DNA of 64,000 bases, taken from Desulfocurvus vexinensis DSM 17965 (GTDB lineage: Bacteria > Desulfobacterota > Desulfovibrionia > Desulfovibrionales > Desulfovibrionaceae). Below are positions 9,865-20,347 of this stretch, in pieces (the stretch's first letter is position 1; every line of letters begins with the position of its first letter). The DNA is taken from NCBI RefSeq assembly GCF_000519125.1, contig NZ_KI912583.1, positions 22,678 through 86,677 on the forward strand, written 5' to 3'. A program made the position numbers and the translations under genes. The notes below the pieces were generated by a model. It did not search any database and was not told where the DNA came from. It saw only the letters and a list, made by a program, of their open reading frames with translations.

Positions 9865-11379
9865 TCAGGCCCGGCCATAAAGTCGGCAAAGATGCCGCAG
9901 CCTTTGGGCCAGGGCCGGGGTCAGGTCGCGGGGCCCCAGGCGCCAGGCCCAGTTTCCCGAAGGCACCGCAGGCGTGTTCATGCGCGCGCGCGAATCCAGG
10001 CCGAGCAGGTCCTGCGCGGGCAGCACGGCCAGGCGCGCGGGGGACATGAGCGCCAGGCGGACCATGGCCCAGGCCGCGTCGTCGCGGGCGGGCATGTGGC
10101 CGAGGTAGTCGGCCAGGGCCGCACGCCCGGCGTCGCCCAGCTCGTCCAGGAACCAGCCCAGGCTGGTGTTGTTGTCGTGGGTGCCGGTGTAGGCCACGCT
10201 GGCGCGGCAGTGGTTGTGCAGGGCGTTGGTACTTTCCCCGGCGTCGGGCCCCAGGCCGAACTGGAGCACGCGCATCCCGGGCAGGCCGAAGTCCTCGCGC
10301 AGGGCGATCACGTCGTCGGTGATGAGCCCCAGGTCCTCGGCCAGCAGGGGCAGCTCCGGGAAGCGGGCCCGGGCCGCGCGCAGGAACTCCGCCCCCGGCC
10401 CCGGCACCCACCAGCCGCCCTGGGCCGTGGCCTCGTGGGGCGGCACCACCCAGTAGGCGGCCAGGGCCCGGAAGTGGTCCAGGCGCACCAGGTCGGCCCA
10501 GGCCAGGTTGTGGCCCAGGCGCGAGAGCCACCAGGAGTAGCCGTCCTTGGCCTGGGCCTCCCAGTCGTAGACCGGGTTGCCCCACAGCTGCCCGGTGGCG
10601 CTGAAGTAGTCCGGCGGCACCCCGGCGACCACCGTGGGCCGCAACTCCGGGTCGAGCTGGAAGCAGTGCGGGTGGGCCCAGACATCGGCGCTGTCCAGGC
10701 AGGGGTAGAAGGGCAGGTCGCCGATGATGCCCACCCCGCGCGCGGCGCAGTGGCGCCGCAGGGCGGCCCATTGGCTGAAGAACAGGTACTGGGTGAAGCG
10801 CACGGCGTCCAGGGCCGGGGCCTCGTCGCGGCGCAGGGCGGCCAGGGCGCCAGGCTCGCGCCGCCGCAGGGCTTCGGGCCAGGCGGTCCAGGGCGCGCCG
10901 CCCTGGCGCGCCTTGAGCACGGTGAAGCAGGCGTAGTCGTCCAGCCAGGCGGGGCCGTGGGTGGCCACGAAGCGGGCGAAGCCCTGGTGGGCGCCCAGGC
11001 GGGGCCGGGCCCGCTCGAAAGCCAGGGCCAGCAGGGCCTCGCGGTGGGCCTGCACGGCCTCGAAGTCCACGCGGTCGCCGCCGTCTGGCGCGGGGCCGCC
11101 CAGGTCGGCCAGGCGCAGCCAGCCCTCGGCGGCCAGGGCCTCGGGGCTGATGAGCAGCGGGTTGCCTGCGAACAGCGACGGGCTGCTGTAGGGCGAGCTG
11201 CCCATGACCGCCTCGGTGGGGTTCAGCGGCAGGATCTGCCACCAGCGCTGCCCGCTGGCGTGCAGGAAGTCCACGAACTCGCGGGCCGCCGAGCCCATAT
11301 CGCCGATGCCGTAGGCCGAGGGCAGGCTGGTGACGTGCAGCAGCACGCCCGAGGCGCGGGGGCGGGGTGCGGGCGCCAC
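9865..11379 (-). CDS. malQ: 4-alpha-glucanotransferase (amylomaltase)
   Basis: A 504-residue GH77 enzyme that transfers alpha-1,4-glucan segments between maltodextrins in glycogen turnover. Diagnostic segments are GVLLHVTSLPS at the N-terminus, YSSPSLFAGNPLLI, the catalytic nucleophile region VRLDHFR, the acid/base region LAEDLG and YTGTHDNNT. It starts with GTG three bases after the glgB stop, so it is translationally coupled. It is a short bacterial amylomaltase without N-terminal extension. Confidence 0.95.
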   Translation of the reverse strand: MAPAPRPRASGVLLHVTSLPSAYGIGDMGSAAREFVDFLHASGQRWWQILPLNPTEAVMGSSPYSSPSLFAGNPLLISPEALAAEGWLRLADLGGPAPDGGDRVDFEAVQAHREALLALAFERARPRLGAHQGFARFVATHGPAWLDDYACFTVLKARQGGAPWTAWPEALRRREPGALAALRRDEAPALDAVRFTQYLFFSQWAALRRHCAARGVGIIGDLPFYPCLDSADVWAHPHCFQLDPELRPTVVAGVPPDYFSATGQLWGNPVYDWEAQAKDGYSWWLSRLGHNLAWADLVRLDHFRALAAYWVVPPHEATAQGGWWVPGPGAEFLRAARARFPELPLLAEDLGLITDDVIALREDFGLPGMRVLQFGLGPDAGESTNALHNHCRASVAYTGTHDNNTSLGWFLDELGDAGRAALADYLGHMPARDDAAWAMVRLALMSPARLAVLPAQDLLGLDSRARMNTPAVPSGNWAWRLGPRDLTPALAQRLRHLCRLYGRA

Positions 11380-11382
11380 GGC

Positions 11383-13308
<1,926 letters not shown>

Positions 13309-13389
13309 GGTCACGGCCTCCTCGGCGCCAAAAGCGCCAGGATGCAACGCTACCCCGGCGCGGGCGCGAAGTCCAGCAGGCCCGGGAGG

Positions 13390-14739
13390 CTACAGGGTGG
13401 CCAGCAGCTTGCGCGCGCCTTCGTGGCCGGGGTCCAGCTCCAGGGTGCGGCGCATGAAGCGCGCGGCGTCCTGGGGGTTGCGGCCGTTGGCGCACATCAC
13501 GCCCATGTTGAAGGACAGGGTTGGCGAATCGGCCCCGAAGTCCGGCGCGAGCTTGAGCACGCGCTCCAGGGCGCGCATGGCCTCGGTGTGGCGCCCGCCC
13601 TCGGTGTAGGCCACGGCGGTGTTGAAATACAGGTTCTCGTCGTCGGGGGAGATCTTCAGGGCCTGGCCATACTCGGACACGGCGTCCTGCCAGCGGCCCT
13701 GGCGGCGCAGGGCGATGCCCAGGCGGTTGAAGGTCTCGATGTCGGACTTGCGCAGCTGCCCGCCCTTGGCGTCGATGATGGAGCGGAAGAAGCGCTCGGC
13801 GGTGGCCGGGGCCTTGTCCAGGCACTTCTCGGCGATGCTGCGCTTGACCTCCTCGATCATGGCCTGGGCTTCCTTCTTGGCGTTGGCCACGGCCTGCTCG
13901 AAGAACTCCTCGGCGGCCTCGGCGTTGCCGAACTCCAGGTGGATCTCGCCCATGCTGATCTTGCGCTCCACGTTGAGCGGCGAGAGGCGATCGAGCTTTT
14001 GCAGGTAGATGAGCTGCTTCTCCAGGTCGCCCTCGTCCTTGTACAGGTCGGCCAGCTTCTTGAGCGGCTCCAGGTACAGCGCCGCGCCCTTGTGCGCCTC
14101 GGCGTAGGAGCGCTCGGCGGCGGCCACCTCGCCCTTGCCCTTGTGGGCGTCGCCGCGCAGCATCAGCGCCGCCGCGCTGCCGGGCTTGAGCTTCAGGATC
14201 TTGTCCGACAGGGCCACGGCCTCGTCGTACATGCCCTTGGCCAGGTAGCCCTTGGCCGTGTCGATGAATTGCCCGATCTTGCCCTGGGGCTTGATGGTGA
14301 AGGCGATCTTCTCGATGAGCGTGTCCATGGACACGGGCTTGGTGATGAAGTTGCCCACCCCGATCTCGTGCAGCAGGATGAGCACCTGGCGCTCCACCTC
14401 CGAGGTCAGCACCACGATGTACATGTCCTCGTACATCGCCTTCAGGGTACGCACGAAGGACAGTGTGTTGCGGTTGTCCAGCACGCGCTCGATGAGCAGC
14501 AGGATCTTCTTATCCTTGAAATACGGCGTCTTGATCTCGGAGATGAACTTGTGTTCCTCGGGCAGGGCGCGGATGCGGTCCGTGCCGATGACCAGTTCCT
14601 TGTTCAAGGTCTGGCGGTACATCTTGAGGAACACCTGGTCGTGGCTGATAGCAAAGAAGCAGCCGTTCTCCTTGGCCACGAAATCTACGATGGTCTTCTC
14701 GTACTGCCGAAACCGCGCCCTGTTCTGCTCTGTTGCCAC
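13390..14739 (-). CDS. Receiver-like TPR repeat protein
   Basis: A 449-residue cytoplasmic protein. Residues of roughly 60-150 look like a response-regulator receiver fold: KKILLLIERVLDNR in the acceptor strand, IVVLTS, and the conserved Lys in NFITKPVSMDTL. The usual acceptor Asp is not evident, as the strand reads LLIERV. Residues of about 155-449 form TPR repeats. It starts with GTG. The gene lies upstream of glgB on the same strand with about 80 bases between. It may be a scaffold or signalling adaptor; similar proteins occur in Desulfovibrio, but no specific function is established. Confidence 0.75.
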   Translation of the reverse strand: MATEQNRARFRQYEKTIVDFVAKENGCFFAISHDQVFLKMYRQTLNKELVIGTDRIRALPEEHKFISEIKTPYFKDKKILLLIERVLDNRNTLSFVRTLKAMYEDMYIVVLTSEVERQVLILLHEIGVGNFITKPVSMDTLIEKIAFTIKPQGKIGQFIDTAKGYLAKGMYDEAVALSDKILKLKPGSAAALMLRGDAHKGKGEVAAAERSYAEAHKGAALYLEPLKKLADLYKDEGDLEKQLIYLQKLDRLSPLNVERKISMGEIHLEFGNAEAAEEFFEQAVANAKKEAQAMIEEVKRSIAEKCLDKAPATAERFFRSIIDAKGGQLRKSDIETFNRLGIALRRQGRWQDAVSEYGQALKISPDDENLYFNTAVAYTEGGRHTEAMRALERVLKLAPDFGADSPTLSFNMGVMCANGRNPQDAARFMRRTLELDPGHEGARKLLATL

Positions 14740-15017
14740 TGGTCGTGTGCTCCTGCTTGTGGGGTGCGCACCCCATTATCCGCGACACCGCCCGCTCCGG
14801 ACGGGGAGCCACCCCTGTCCGCCGTCTGCGGCGCACAGGGTGTCCTATCTCATACTTGGAAACTGGACAATGAAAAAACCGCATGGCACAGGCCTGTCAC
14901 ACAGGCCGTTGCTGGACGGGCCCCGGGGGCCGCGCGGCGAGGTTCCTTTCCGCGCGATTTTCGGCTACCCTGAACCCCGCGTCAAGCCCGCCCAACCCGC
15001 AGCCCCGAGCCGCCCCC

Positions 15018-16010
15018 ATGGACCACCCCGGCCCCGCCTCCGAACAGGACTTCCTGGCCCTCATCGACCGCCACTTCCCCGGCGCCTGCGACCACGCGCC
15101 CCTGCCGCGCGGCGACGACTGCGCCGTGCTGGCCTGCCCGCCGACCATGGCCCTGTCCACCGACCTGTTCCTGGAAGACGTACACTTCCGCCGCGCCTAC
15201 TTCGGCCCCGGCGACATCGGCTGGAAGGCCCTGGCCGTCAACGTCAGCGACATCGCGGCCATGGGCGCCCGGCCCCTGGGCTTCAGCCTGGGGCTGATGC
15301 TCCCCGCCGGGCCGCCGCCCGCCCCCGGATTCTGGGATGAGCTGCTGGCCGGCATGGCCGCCCTGGCCCGCGAGCACGGCCTCGCCCTCACCGGCGGCGA
15401 CCTCTCCCGCGCGCCCCTGCTCGGCCTGTGCATCACCATCTGGGGCCAGCCCGGGCCCTCGGGCCGCCTGCTCACGCGCGCCGCCTGCCGCCCGGGCGAC
15501 GTGCTGCTGGCCTGCGGCGAGCTGGGCCTGGTGCGCGCCGGGCTCCAGGCCCTGGAGGCCCAGGGCCCCGCCGCCACCGCCTCCTGGCCCGCCGCCACCG
15601 CCGCCCACCTGCGGCCCCGGCCCCAGGTGGCCGCTGGCCTGGCCCTGGCCGGGCAGCCCGGCGTGCGCGCCGCCATGGACGTGTCCGACGGCCTGGCCCA
15701 GGACCTGCCGCGCCTGCTGGGCGCCGACCGCGGCCCGGCCCCCGGCGCCGCCCTGGCCCTGACCCCCGCAGCCCTGCACCCCGAAACCCTCGCCTGGTGC
15801 CAGCACACCGGGCAAGACCCCGCCACCTTCGCCTGCCTCGGCGGCGAGGACTACGCCCTGCTCGCCGCCTGCGATCCCGGCGCCGCACCCGAGGTCATCG
15901 CCGCCATCCCCGGCGCCCGCGCCATCGGCACCGTCACCGCCGCCCCGGGCGTGACCCTCAACGGCCAGCCCGCGCCCGCCCGCGGCTTCGACCACTTTTC
16001 CGCAACCTGA
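15018..16010 (+). CDS. thiL: Thiamine-monophosphate kinase ThiL
   Basis: A 330-residue PurM/SelD-type ATP-binding kinase that makes thiamine diphosphate. Motifs are RGDDCAVL near residue 33, STDLFLEDVHFR, VNVSDIAAMGA, LTGGDLSR, MDVSDGLAQDL and LGGEDYALL. The start at MDHPGP is chosen because the upstream part of the frame is unrelated. It is the first gene of a pair with the TsaA-aldolase fusion 19 bases downstream. No TPP riboswitch was recognised in the 278-base gap upstream, which holds no other gene. Confidence 0.93.
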   Translation: MDHPGPASEQDFLALIDRHFPGACDHAPLPRGDDCAVLACPPTMALSTDLFLEDVHFRRAYFGPGDIGWKALAVNVSDIAAMGARPLGFSLGLMLPAGPPPAPGFWDELLAGMAALAREHGLALTGGDLSRAPLLGLCITIWGQPGPSGRLLTRAACRPGDVLLACGELGLVRAGLQALEAQGPAATASWPAATAAHLRPRPQVAAGLALAGQPGVRAAMDVSDGLAQDLPRLLGADRGPAPGAALALTPAALHPETLAWCQHTGQDPATFACLGGEDYALLAACDPGAAPEVIAAIPGARAIGTVTAAPGVTLNGQPAPARGFDHFSAT

Positions 16011-16029
16011 CCCGACCCCAGGAGCCACC

Positions 16030-17022
16030 ATGGACACCACCCTGACCATCCTCGGCCACGTCCGCTCCCCCCTCAAGGACATCAAGGACTGCCCCAAGCA
16101 GTACAGCGAAGGCGCGCCCCAGGCCGTCATCGACATCGACCCCGCCTTCGCCCCGGCCCTGGACTCCCTCAGCGTCGGGCAGGACATCCTCGTCTTCTCC
16201 TGGCTGCACCTCTCCAGCCGCACGCACCTCAAGGTCCACCCGCGCGGCGACACGGCCCAGCCCCAGCGCGGCGTCTTCAACACCCGCTCCCCCGACCGGC
16301 CCAACCCCATCGGCCTGCACCACTGCCGCATCCTGGCCCTGGACGGCACGCGCATCACCGTGGACCACCTCGAAACCCTCGACGGCACCCCCGTGGTGGA
16401 CCTCAAACCCATCGCCGGGGAAACCCGGGGCGCCGAGAACTGGGGCTCGGGCATCCCCGCCGCCCTGGCCCGCGAGCTGCGCGACGCCTGCGCCGCTGGC
16501 TGGCAGCGCGGCCTGTTCTCCGGCTTCAACGGCAACGCCAGCGCCCGCCTGGGCGACGCCATGGTCATCACCCGCTCCGGCGCGCCCAAGGGCTTCCTCG
16601 CCCCCGGCAGCCTGACCACCATGGACATCGCCTCCGGCACCACCACCGGCCCGGGCCAGCCATCCACCGAGGCCGCCGTGCACCTGGAAATCTACCGCCG
16701 CCTGCCCGCAGCCCGGGCCGTGCTGCACACCCACCCGCCGAACCTCCTGGCCCTGGACGTGCGCACCGGCGGCGTGGACCTGACCCTGCCCCTCTTCGAG
16801 GCCGACTTCTACAAGCAGAAACTGGCCGCCCTGCCGCCCATGCAGCCCGGCACCCCCGAGCTCGGCCAGGCCGTGGGCCAGGCCGTGGGCCAGGCCGCAA
16901 CCACCCGCCAGGCCGTGTTCATGGGCCACCACGGCCTGGTCGTCCACGCCGCCACGCCCCTGGAAGCCCTGGCCCTGTCCGAGGAACTCGACGCCCTGGC
17001 CGGGATACTGCTCAAGGCCTAG
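16030..17022 (+). CDS. TsaA/TrmO-like plus class II aldolase fusion
   Basis: A 330-residue protein with two domains not usually joined. Residues 1-135 match the TsaA/TrmO family (tRNA-Thr m6t6A37 methyltransferase): ILGHVRSPLKD at the start, VFSWLH, then GVFNTRSPDRPNPIGLH and VVDLKP. Residues of about 140-330 match the class II aldolase/adducin fold: GLFSGFNGNASARLGD, STEAAVHLEIYR, the zinc-binding HTHPPN and a second pair in GHHGLVV. An ATG with GGAGCC follows thiL by 19 bases. There is no stop or frameshift between domains. Substrates of both halves are unknown. Confidence 0.85.
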   Translation: MDTTLTILGHVRSPLKDIKDCPKQYSEGAPQAVIDIDPAFAPALDSLSVGQDILVFSWLHLSSRTHLKVHPRGDTAQPQRGVFNTRSPDRPNPIGLHHCRILALDGTRITVDHLETLDGTPVVDLKPIAGETRGAENWGSGIPAALARELRDACAAGWQRGLFSGFNGNASARLGDAMVITRSGAPKGFLAPGSLTTMDIASGTTTGPGQPSTEAAVHLEIYRRLPAARAVLHTHPPNLLALDVRTGGVDLTLPLFEADFYKQKLAALPPMQPGTPELGQAVGQAVGQAATTRQAVFMGHHGLVVHAATPLEALALSEELDALAGILLKA

Positions 17023-17045
17023 CACGGCCAGGGCGCTGCGCGCTG

Positions 17046-17127
17046 CTGGGGCTCCGCCCCAGACCCCGCCAGGGGCGCCGCCCCTGGACCCTGCCAGGGG
17101 GCAAGGCCCCCTGGACCCCGCACGCCG
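17046..17127. repeat. REP-like triple hairpin element, copy 2
   Basis: Same plan as 8022-8109: GGGGCTCCGCCCC, then AGGGGCGCCGCCCCT, then AGGGGGCAAGGCCCCCT, ending GGACCCCGCACGCCG. It is in the 532-base gap between the fusion gene and ahpC; the rest of that gap holds only the ahpC promoter. Confidence 0.6.
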
Positions 17128-17458
17128 AACATGCCCGGGCAGCCATGCCCCCGGCATACCCGCAGCGCACGGCCAGGCGCGCCCCGCGTCCGCCCGGCAG
17201 GCTGCCCCGGCTGCGCCTCGACCTCCTCCAGGGCCTGCGCCCGCCCCATGCCCCCCGGATCAATCACCGCCAAAAACCAGCGCGCCTGCGAGGCGCCACC
17301 TGCGGGGCCTTGTCCGCGCATTGCCGCGCATTGCGCTGCGGTCCGCGCCCGTCCAGGGTCTGGGCAGGCCGCCCCTCCGTCGTCCGCGAAAATATTTCTT
17401 ATATTACGCTGAATTACAGATGAATCCCGGCACCTTCCACAAATTTTCAAAAATCCCC

Positions 17459-17496
17459 TTGACCCCTTGGCAAATTGATACTAGGAATCATTCCTA
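17459..17496 (+). promoter_or_regulatory. ahpC promoter with palindromic operator
   Basis: TTGACC at 17459-17464 is a candidate -35. A perfect 15-bp palindrome TAGGAATCATTCCTA (17482-17496) sits 17 bases after it, over the -10 position. The core AGGAATNATTCCT is identical to the one at 54942-54954. A 7-1-7 inverted repeat before a peroxidase gene suggests a PerR/Fur-family operator; this is inferred. Confidence 0.65.
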
Positions 17497-17554
17497 ACAA
17501 AGACGTGTTGGCAGACAGCCAACCAAACCGATACAACCCTGGAGGAATACCATC

Positions 17555-18205
17555 ATGACCACTCCCCTCTCCCTGCCCCTGCTCGGCGACAAGTTCCCGG
17601 CCATGGAAGTCAAGACCACCCACGGCATGAAGAAGCTGCCCGGCGACTACGAAGGCAAGTGGGTCGTGCTCTTCAGCCACCCGGCGGACTACACCCCCGT
17701 GTGCACCACCGAGTTCGTGGCCTTCCAGAAGCGCTTCGACGAGTTCCGCAAGATCAACTGCGAGCTCATCGGTCTGTCCATCGACCAGATCTTCTCCCAC
17801 ATCAAATGGGTCGATTGGATCAAGGACAACCTGGACGTGGACATCGAGTTCCCCGTGGTCGCCGACGATCGCGGCCATGTTGCCGAGTCCCTGGGCATGC
17901 TGCACCCCGGCAAGGGCTCCAACACCGTGCGCGCCGTGTTCGTCATCGACCCCAAGGGCAACCTGCGCCTGATGCTCTACTACCCCCAGGAGGTCGGGCG
18001 GAACATGGACGAAATCCTGCGCGCCGTGAAGGCCCTGCAGGTTTCCGACGCCAACGGCGTGGCCATGCCCGCCGGCTGGCCCAACAACGAGCTCATCGGC
18101 GACCGCGTCATCGTGCCCCCGGCGCAGGACCACGCGACCGCCAAGAAGCGCAGCGCCGAGTACGACGGCTTCGACTGGTGGTTCTGCCACAAGTCCCTGG
18201 GCTAG
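17555..18205 (+). CDS. ahpC: Peroxiredoxin (Prx6/AhpC type)
   Basis: A 216-residue thiol peroxidase reducing H2O2 and organic hydroperoxides. The peroxidatic Cys50 is in [12 protein letters not shown]-terminal Cys211 (WWFCHKSLG) may be the resolving cysteine, as in archaeal-type Prx6 enzymes; Cys69 is also present. The long C-terminal arm matches the Prx6 subfamily rather than E. coli AhpC. GGAGG precedes the ATG. It is monocistronic, with an operator upstream and a strong hairpin downstream, consistent with peroxide-stress control. No reductase gene is adjacent. Confidence 0.93.
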   Translation: MTTPLSLPLLGDKFPAMEVKTTHGMKKLPGDYEGKWVVLFSHPADYTPVCTTEFVAFQKRFDEFRKINCELIGLSIDQIFSHIKWVDWIKDNLDVDIEFPVVADDRGHVAESLGMLHPGKGSNTVRAVFVIDPKGNLRLMLYYPQEVGRNMDEILRAVKALQVSDANGVAMPAGWPNNELIGDRVIVPPAQDHATAKKRSAEYDGFDWWFCHKSLG

Positions 18206-18234
18206 CCCCGCGCCCCTGACAGACAGGCCCCCCC

Positions 18235-18268
18235 GGCCCCGCCCGCGCCACCCCGCGCGGGCGGGGCC
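18235..18268 (+). terminator. Terminator after ahpC
   Basis: GGCCCCGCCCGCG stem with loop and a complementary CGCGGGCGGGGCC, followed by a short T run, 30 bases after the ahpC stop. Confidence 0.6.
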
Positions 18269-18334
18269 TTGCGCGTTGCGCCCGCGCGGCCGCAACCGTT
18301 GCGCTCGGGGCCGAAGTTCCCTACAACGGGCTGC

Positions 18335-19333
18335 ATGCCGGAACTCGTCAAACGCCTCGCGGCCAAGCTGGTCTGGATCGTGGTCATCTTCCTGGGGATC
18401 ACGGTGATCAGCTTCGCGGTGATCCACCTGGCCCCGGGCTCGCCCACGGACATGCAGACCACCCTCAACCCCGAGGCCTCGGTGGAGGCCCGGGCGCGGC
18501 TGGAGGCGCTCTACGGGCTGGACCGCCCGCTGCACGAGCAGTACCTGGGCTGGCTGTCGCGGCTGGTGCGCCTGGATTTCGGGCGCTCCATGAGCAGCGA
18601 CAACCGCCCGGTGTGGGACAAGATCGTGGAGCGCCTGCCGCTGACCTTCGGCATGAACGTGGCCTCGCTGGTGCTCACGCTGATGATCGCCGTGCCCATC
18701 GGCATCGCCTCGGCCTGGTGGCAGGGCCGGGCCTTCGACCGCGCGGCCACGGTCTTCGTGTTCATCGGCTTCGCCATGCCCGGCTTCTGGCTGGCCCTGC
18801 TGCTCATGTACGCCCTGTGCATCCACTGGCCGCTGCTGCCCATTTCGGGGCTGACCTCCTTCGGCTTCGAGCAGATGGGCTTCTGGGAGCGGATGCTCGA
18901 TCTCGCGCGGCATCTGACCCTGCCGCTGTTCGTCTACACCTTCGGCAGCCTGGCGGGCATGTCGCGCTTCATGCGCTCCAGCATGCTCGAGGTCCTGCGC
19001 CAGGACTACATCCTCACCGCGCGGGCCAAGGGCCTGCCGCTGCACACGGTGATCTTCAAGCACGCCCTGCGCAACGCGCTGTTGCCGGTGATCACCATCC
19101 TGGGCCTGTCCGTGCCCGGGCTCATCGGCGGCAGCGTGATCATCGAGTCCATCTTCGCCCTGCCGGGGCTGGGCCAGCTGTTCTACCAGGGGGTCATGGC
19201 CCGGGACTACCCGCTGATCATGGGCAACCTGGTGCTGGGGGCGCTGCTGACCCTGGCGGGCAACCTGCTGGCCGACGTGGCCTACGGGCTGGCGGACCCG
19301 CGCATCCGCGCGGCGCGCGGGGGCGGGCAATGA
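18335..19333 (+). CDS. Dipeptide-type ABC transporter permease (DppB-like)
   Basis: A 332-residue inner membrane permease of the BPD_transp_1 family. It has a first TM at about 10-30, then the periplasmic segment (LAPGSPTD), five further helices, and the coupling EAA loop around ARAKGLPLHTVIFKHALRNALLPV. The start at MPELVKRL is chosen; the ribosome site is weak. It overlaps the next permease by four bases (ATGA). Neither a substrate-binding protein nor an ATPase is adjacent, so the substrate (peptide, nickel or other) cannot be told. Confidence 0.9.
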   Translation: MPELVKRLAAKLVWIVVIFLGITVISFAVIHLAPGSPTDMQTTLNPEASVEARARLEALYGLDRPLHEQYLGWLSRLVRLDFGRSMSSDNRPVWDKIVERLPLTFGMNVASLVLTLMIAVPIGIASAWWQGRAFDRAATVFVFIGFAMPGFWLALLLMYALCIHWPLLPISGLTSFGFEQMGFWERMLDLARHLTLPLFVYTFGSLAGMSRFMRSSMLEVLRQDYILTARAKGLPLHTVIFKHALRNALLPVITILGLSVPGLIGGSVIIESIFALPGLGQLFYQGVMARDYPLIMGNLVLGALLTLAGNLLADVAYGLADPRIRAARGGGQ

Positions 19334-20226
19334 GCGCCGGGCGGGCCACCCCGCGCCCGGAGCCGGAGCGCCCGGCCCTGGCGAGCCTGTCCCGGGGCCA
19401 GCGGTTGCGCCGCTGGCTGGGGCGCTACGGCATGCTCGCCGTGGGCGGAACCATCGTGCTGGTCATGAGCGTTGCGGCCCTGGGCGCGCCCTGGCTGGCC
19501 CCGGCGGACCCCACGGCCCTCAACGTGGACGCCATCCTCCAGGCCCCGAGCCTGACCCACCCCCTGGGCACCGACGCCCTGGGCCGCGACGTGCTCTCGC
19601 GGCTGCTGTGGGGCGGGCGGGTGTCGCTGTGGGTCGGCTTCGTGGCCGTGGGCCTGTCGGTGTCCATCGGGCTGGCCCTGGGGCTGGCGGCGGGCTATTT
19701 CGGCGGGCTGGTGGACGAGACCATCATGCGCGGGGTGGACGTGATGCTCTGCTTCCCCTCGTTCTTCCTGATCCTGGCGGTCATCGCCTTCCTGGAGCCA
19801 TCGCTGACCAACATCATGATCGTCATCGGCCTCACGTCGTGGATGGGCGTGGCGCGGCTGGTGCGCGCCGAGACGCTCACCCTGCGCGGGCGCGACTTCG
19901 TGCTGGCCGCGCGGGTGGCCGGGGCCGGGCCGGTGCGCATCCTGCTGTTGCACATCCTGCCCAACGCCCTGGCCCCGGTGCTGGTGTCGGCGACCCTGGG
20001 CGTGGCCGGGGCCATCCTGGTGGAATCGTCGCTGTCGTTCCTGGGGCTGGGGGTGCAGCCGCCCATGCCCAGCTGGGGCAACGTGCTCATGGAAGGCAAG
20101 GACGTGCTGACCGTGGCGCCCTGGCTCTCGTTCTTCCCGGGGCTGGCCATCCTGGTCACCGTGCTGGGCTACAACCTGCTGGGCGAGGCCCTGCGCGACC
20201 TGTTCGACCCCCGCCTGCGCCGCTAG
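19330..20226 (+). CDS. Dipeptide-type ABC transporter permease (DppC-like)
   Basis: A 298-residue partner permease. Its N-terminal cytoplasmic segment, one TM at about 33-53 and the conserved HPLGTDALGRDVLSRLLWGGR precede a five-helix core with EAA loop AARVAGAGPVRILLLHILPNALAP. It ends NLLGEALRDLFDPRLRR, typical of DppC/OppC. It is translationally coupled to the DppB-like gene by the overlapping ATGA. The partner ATPases and binding protein must be encoded elsewhere. Confidence 0.92.
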   Translation: MSAGRATPRPEPERPALASLSRGQRLRRWLGRYGMLAVGGTIVLVMSVAALGAPWLAPADPTALNVDAILQAPSLTHPLGTDALGRDVLSRLLWGGRVSLWVGFVAVGLSVSIGLALGLAAGYFGGLVDETIMRGVDVMLCFPSFFLILAVIAFLEPSLTNIMIVIGLTSWMGVARLVRAETLTLRGRDFVLAARVAGAGPVRILLLHILPNALAPVLVSATLGVAGAILVESSLSFLGLGVQPPMPSWGNVLMEGKDVLTVAPWLSFFPGLAILVTVLGYNLLGEALRDLFDPRLRR

Positions 20227-20347
20227 ACCCCCGTGGCGCCCCAAAAACGCCAGGGCCCCTTGCCCTCGGCGCGCCGCGCGGCTATATTTGCACACCATGG
20301 CGCGGCGCCTCCACGGCGCGGCGAACCCCTGCCCCCCCGAGGAGCCC

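Noticed and set aside
14740-15017. TPP riboswitch before thiL
   Set aside because: No conserved CTGAGA or ACC-TGATC-type thi-box elements could be found in the leader.
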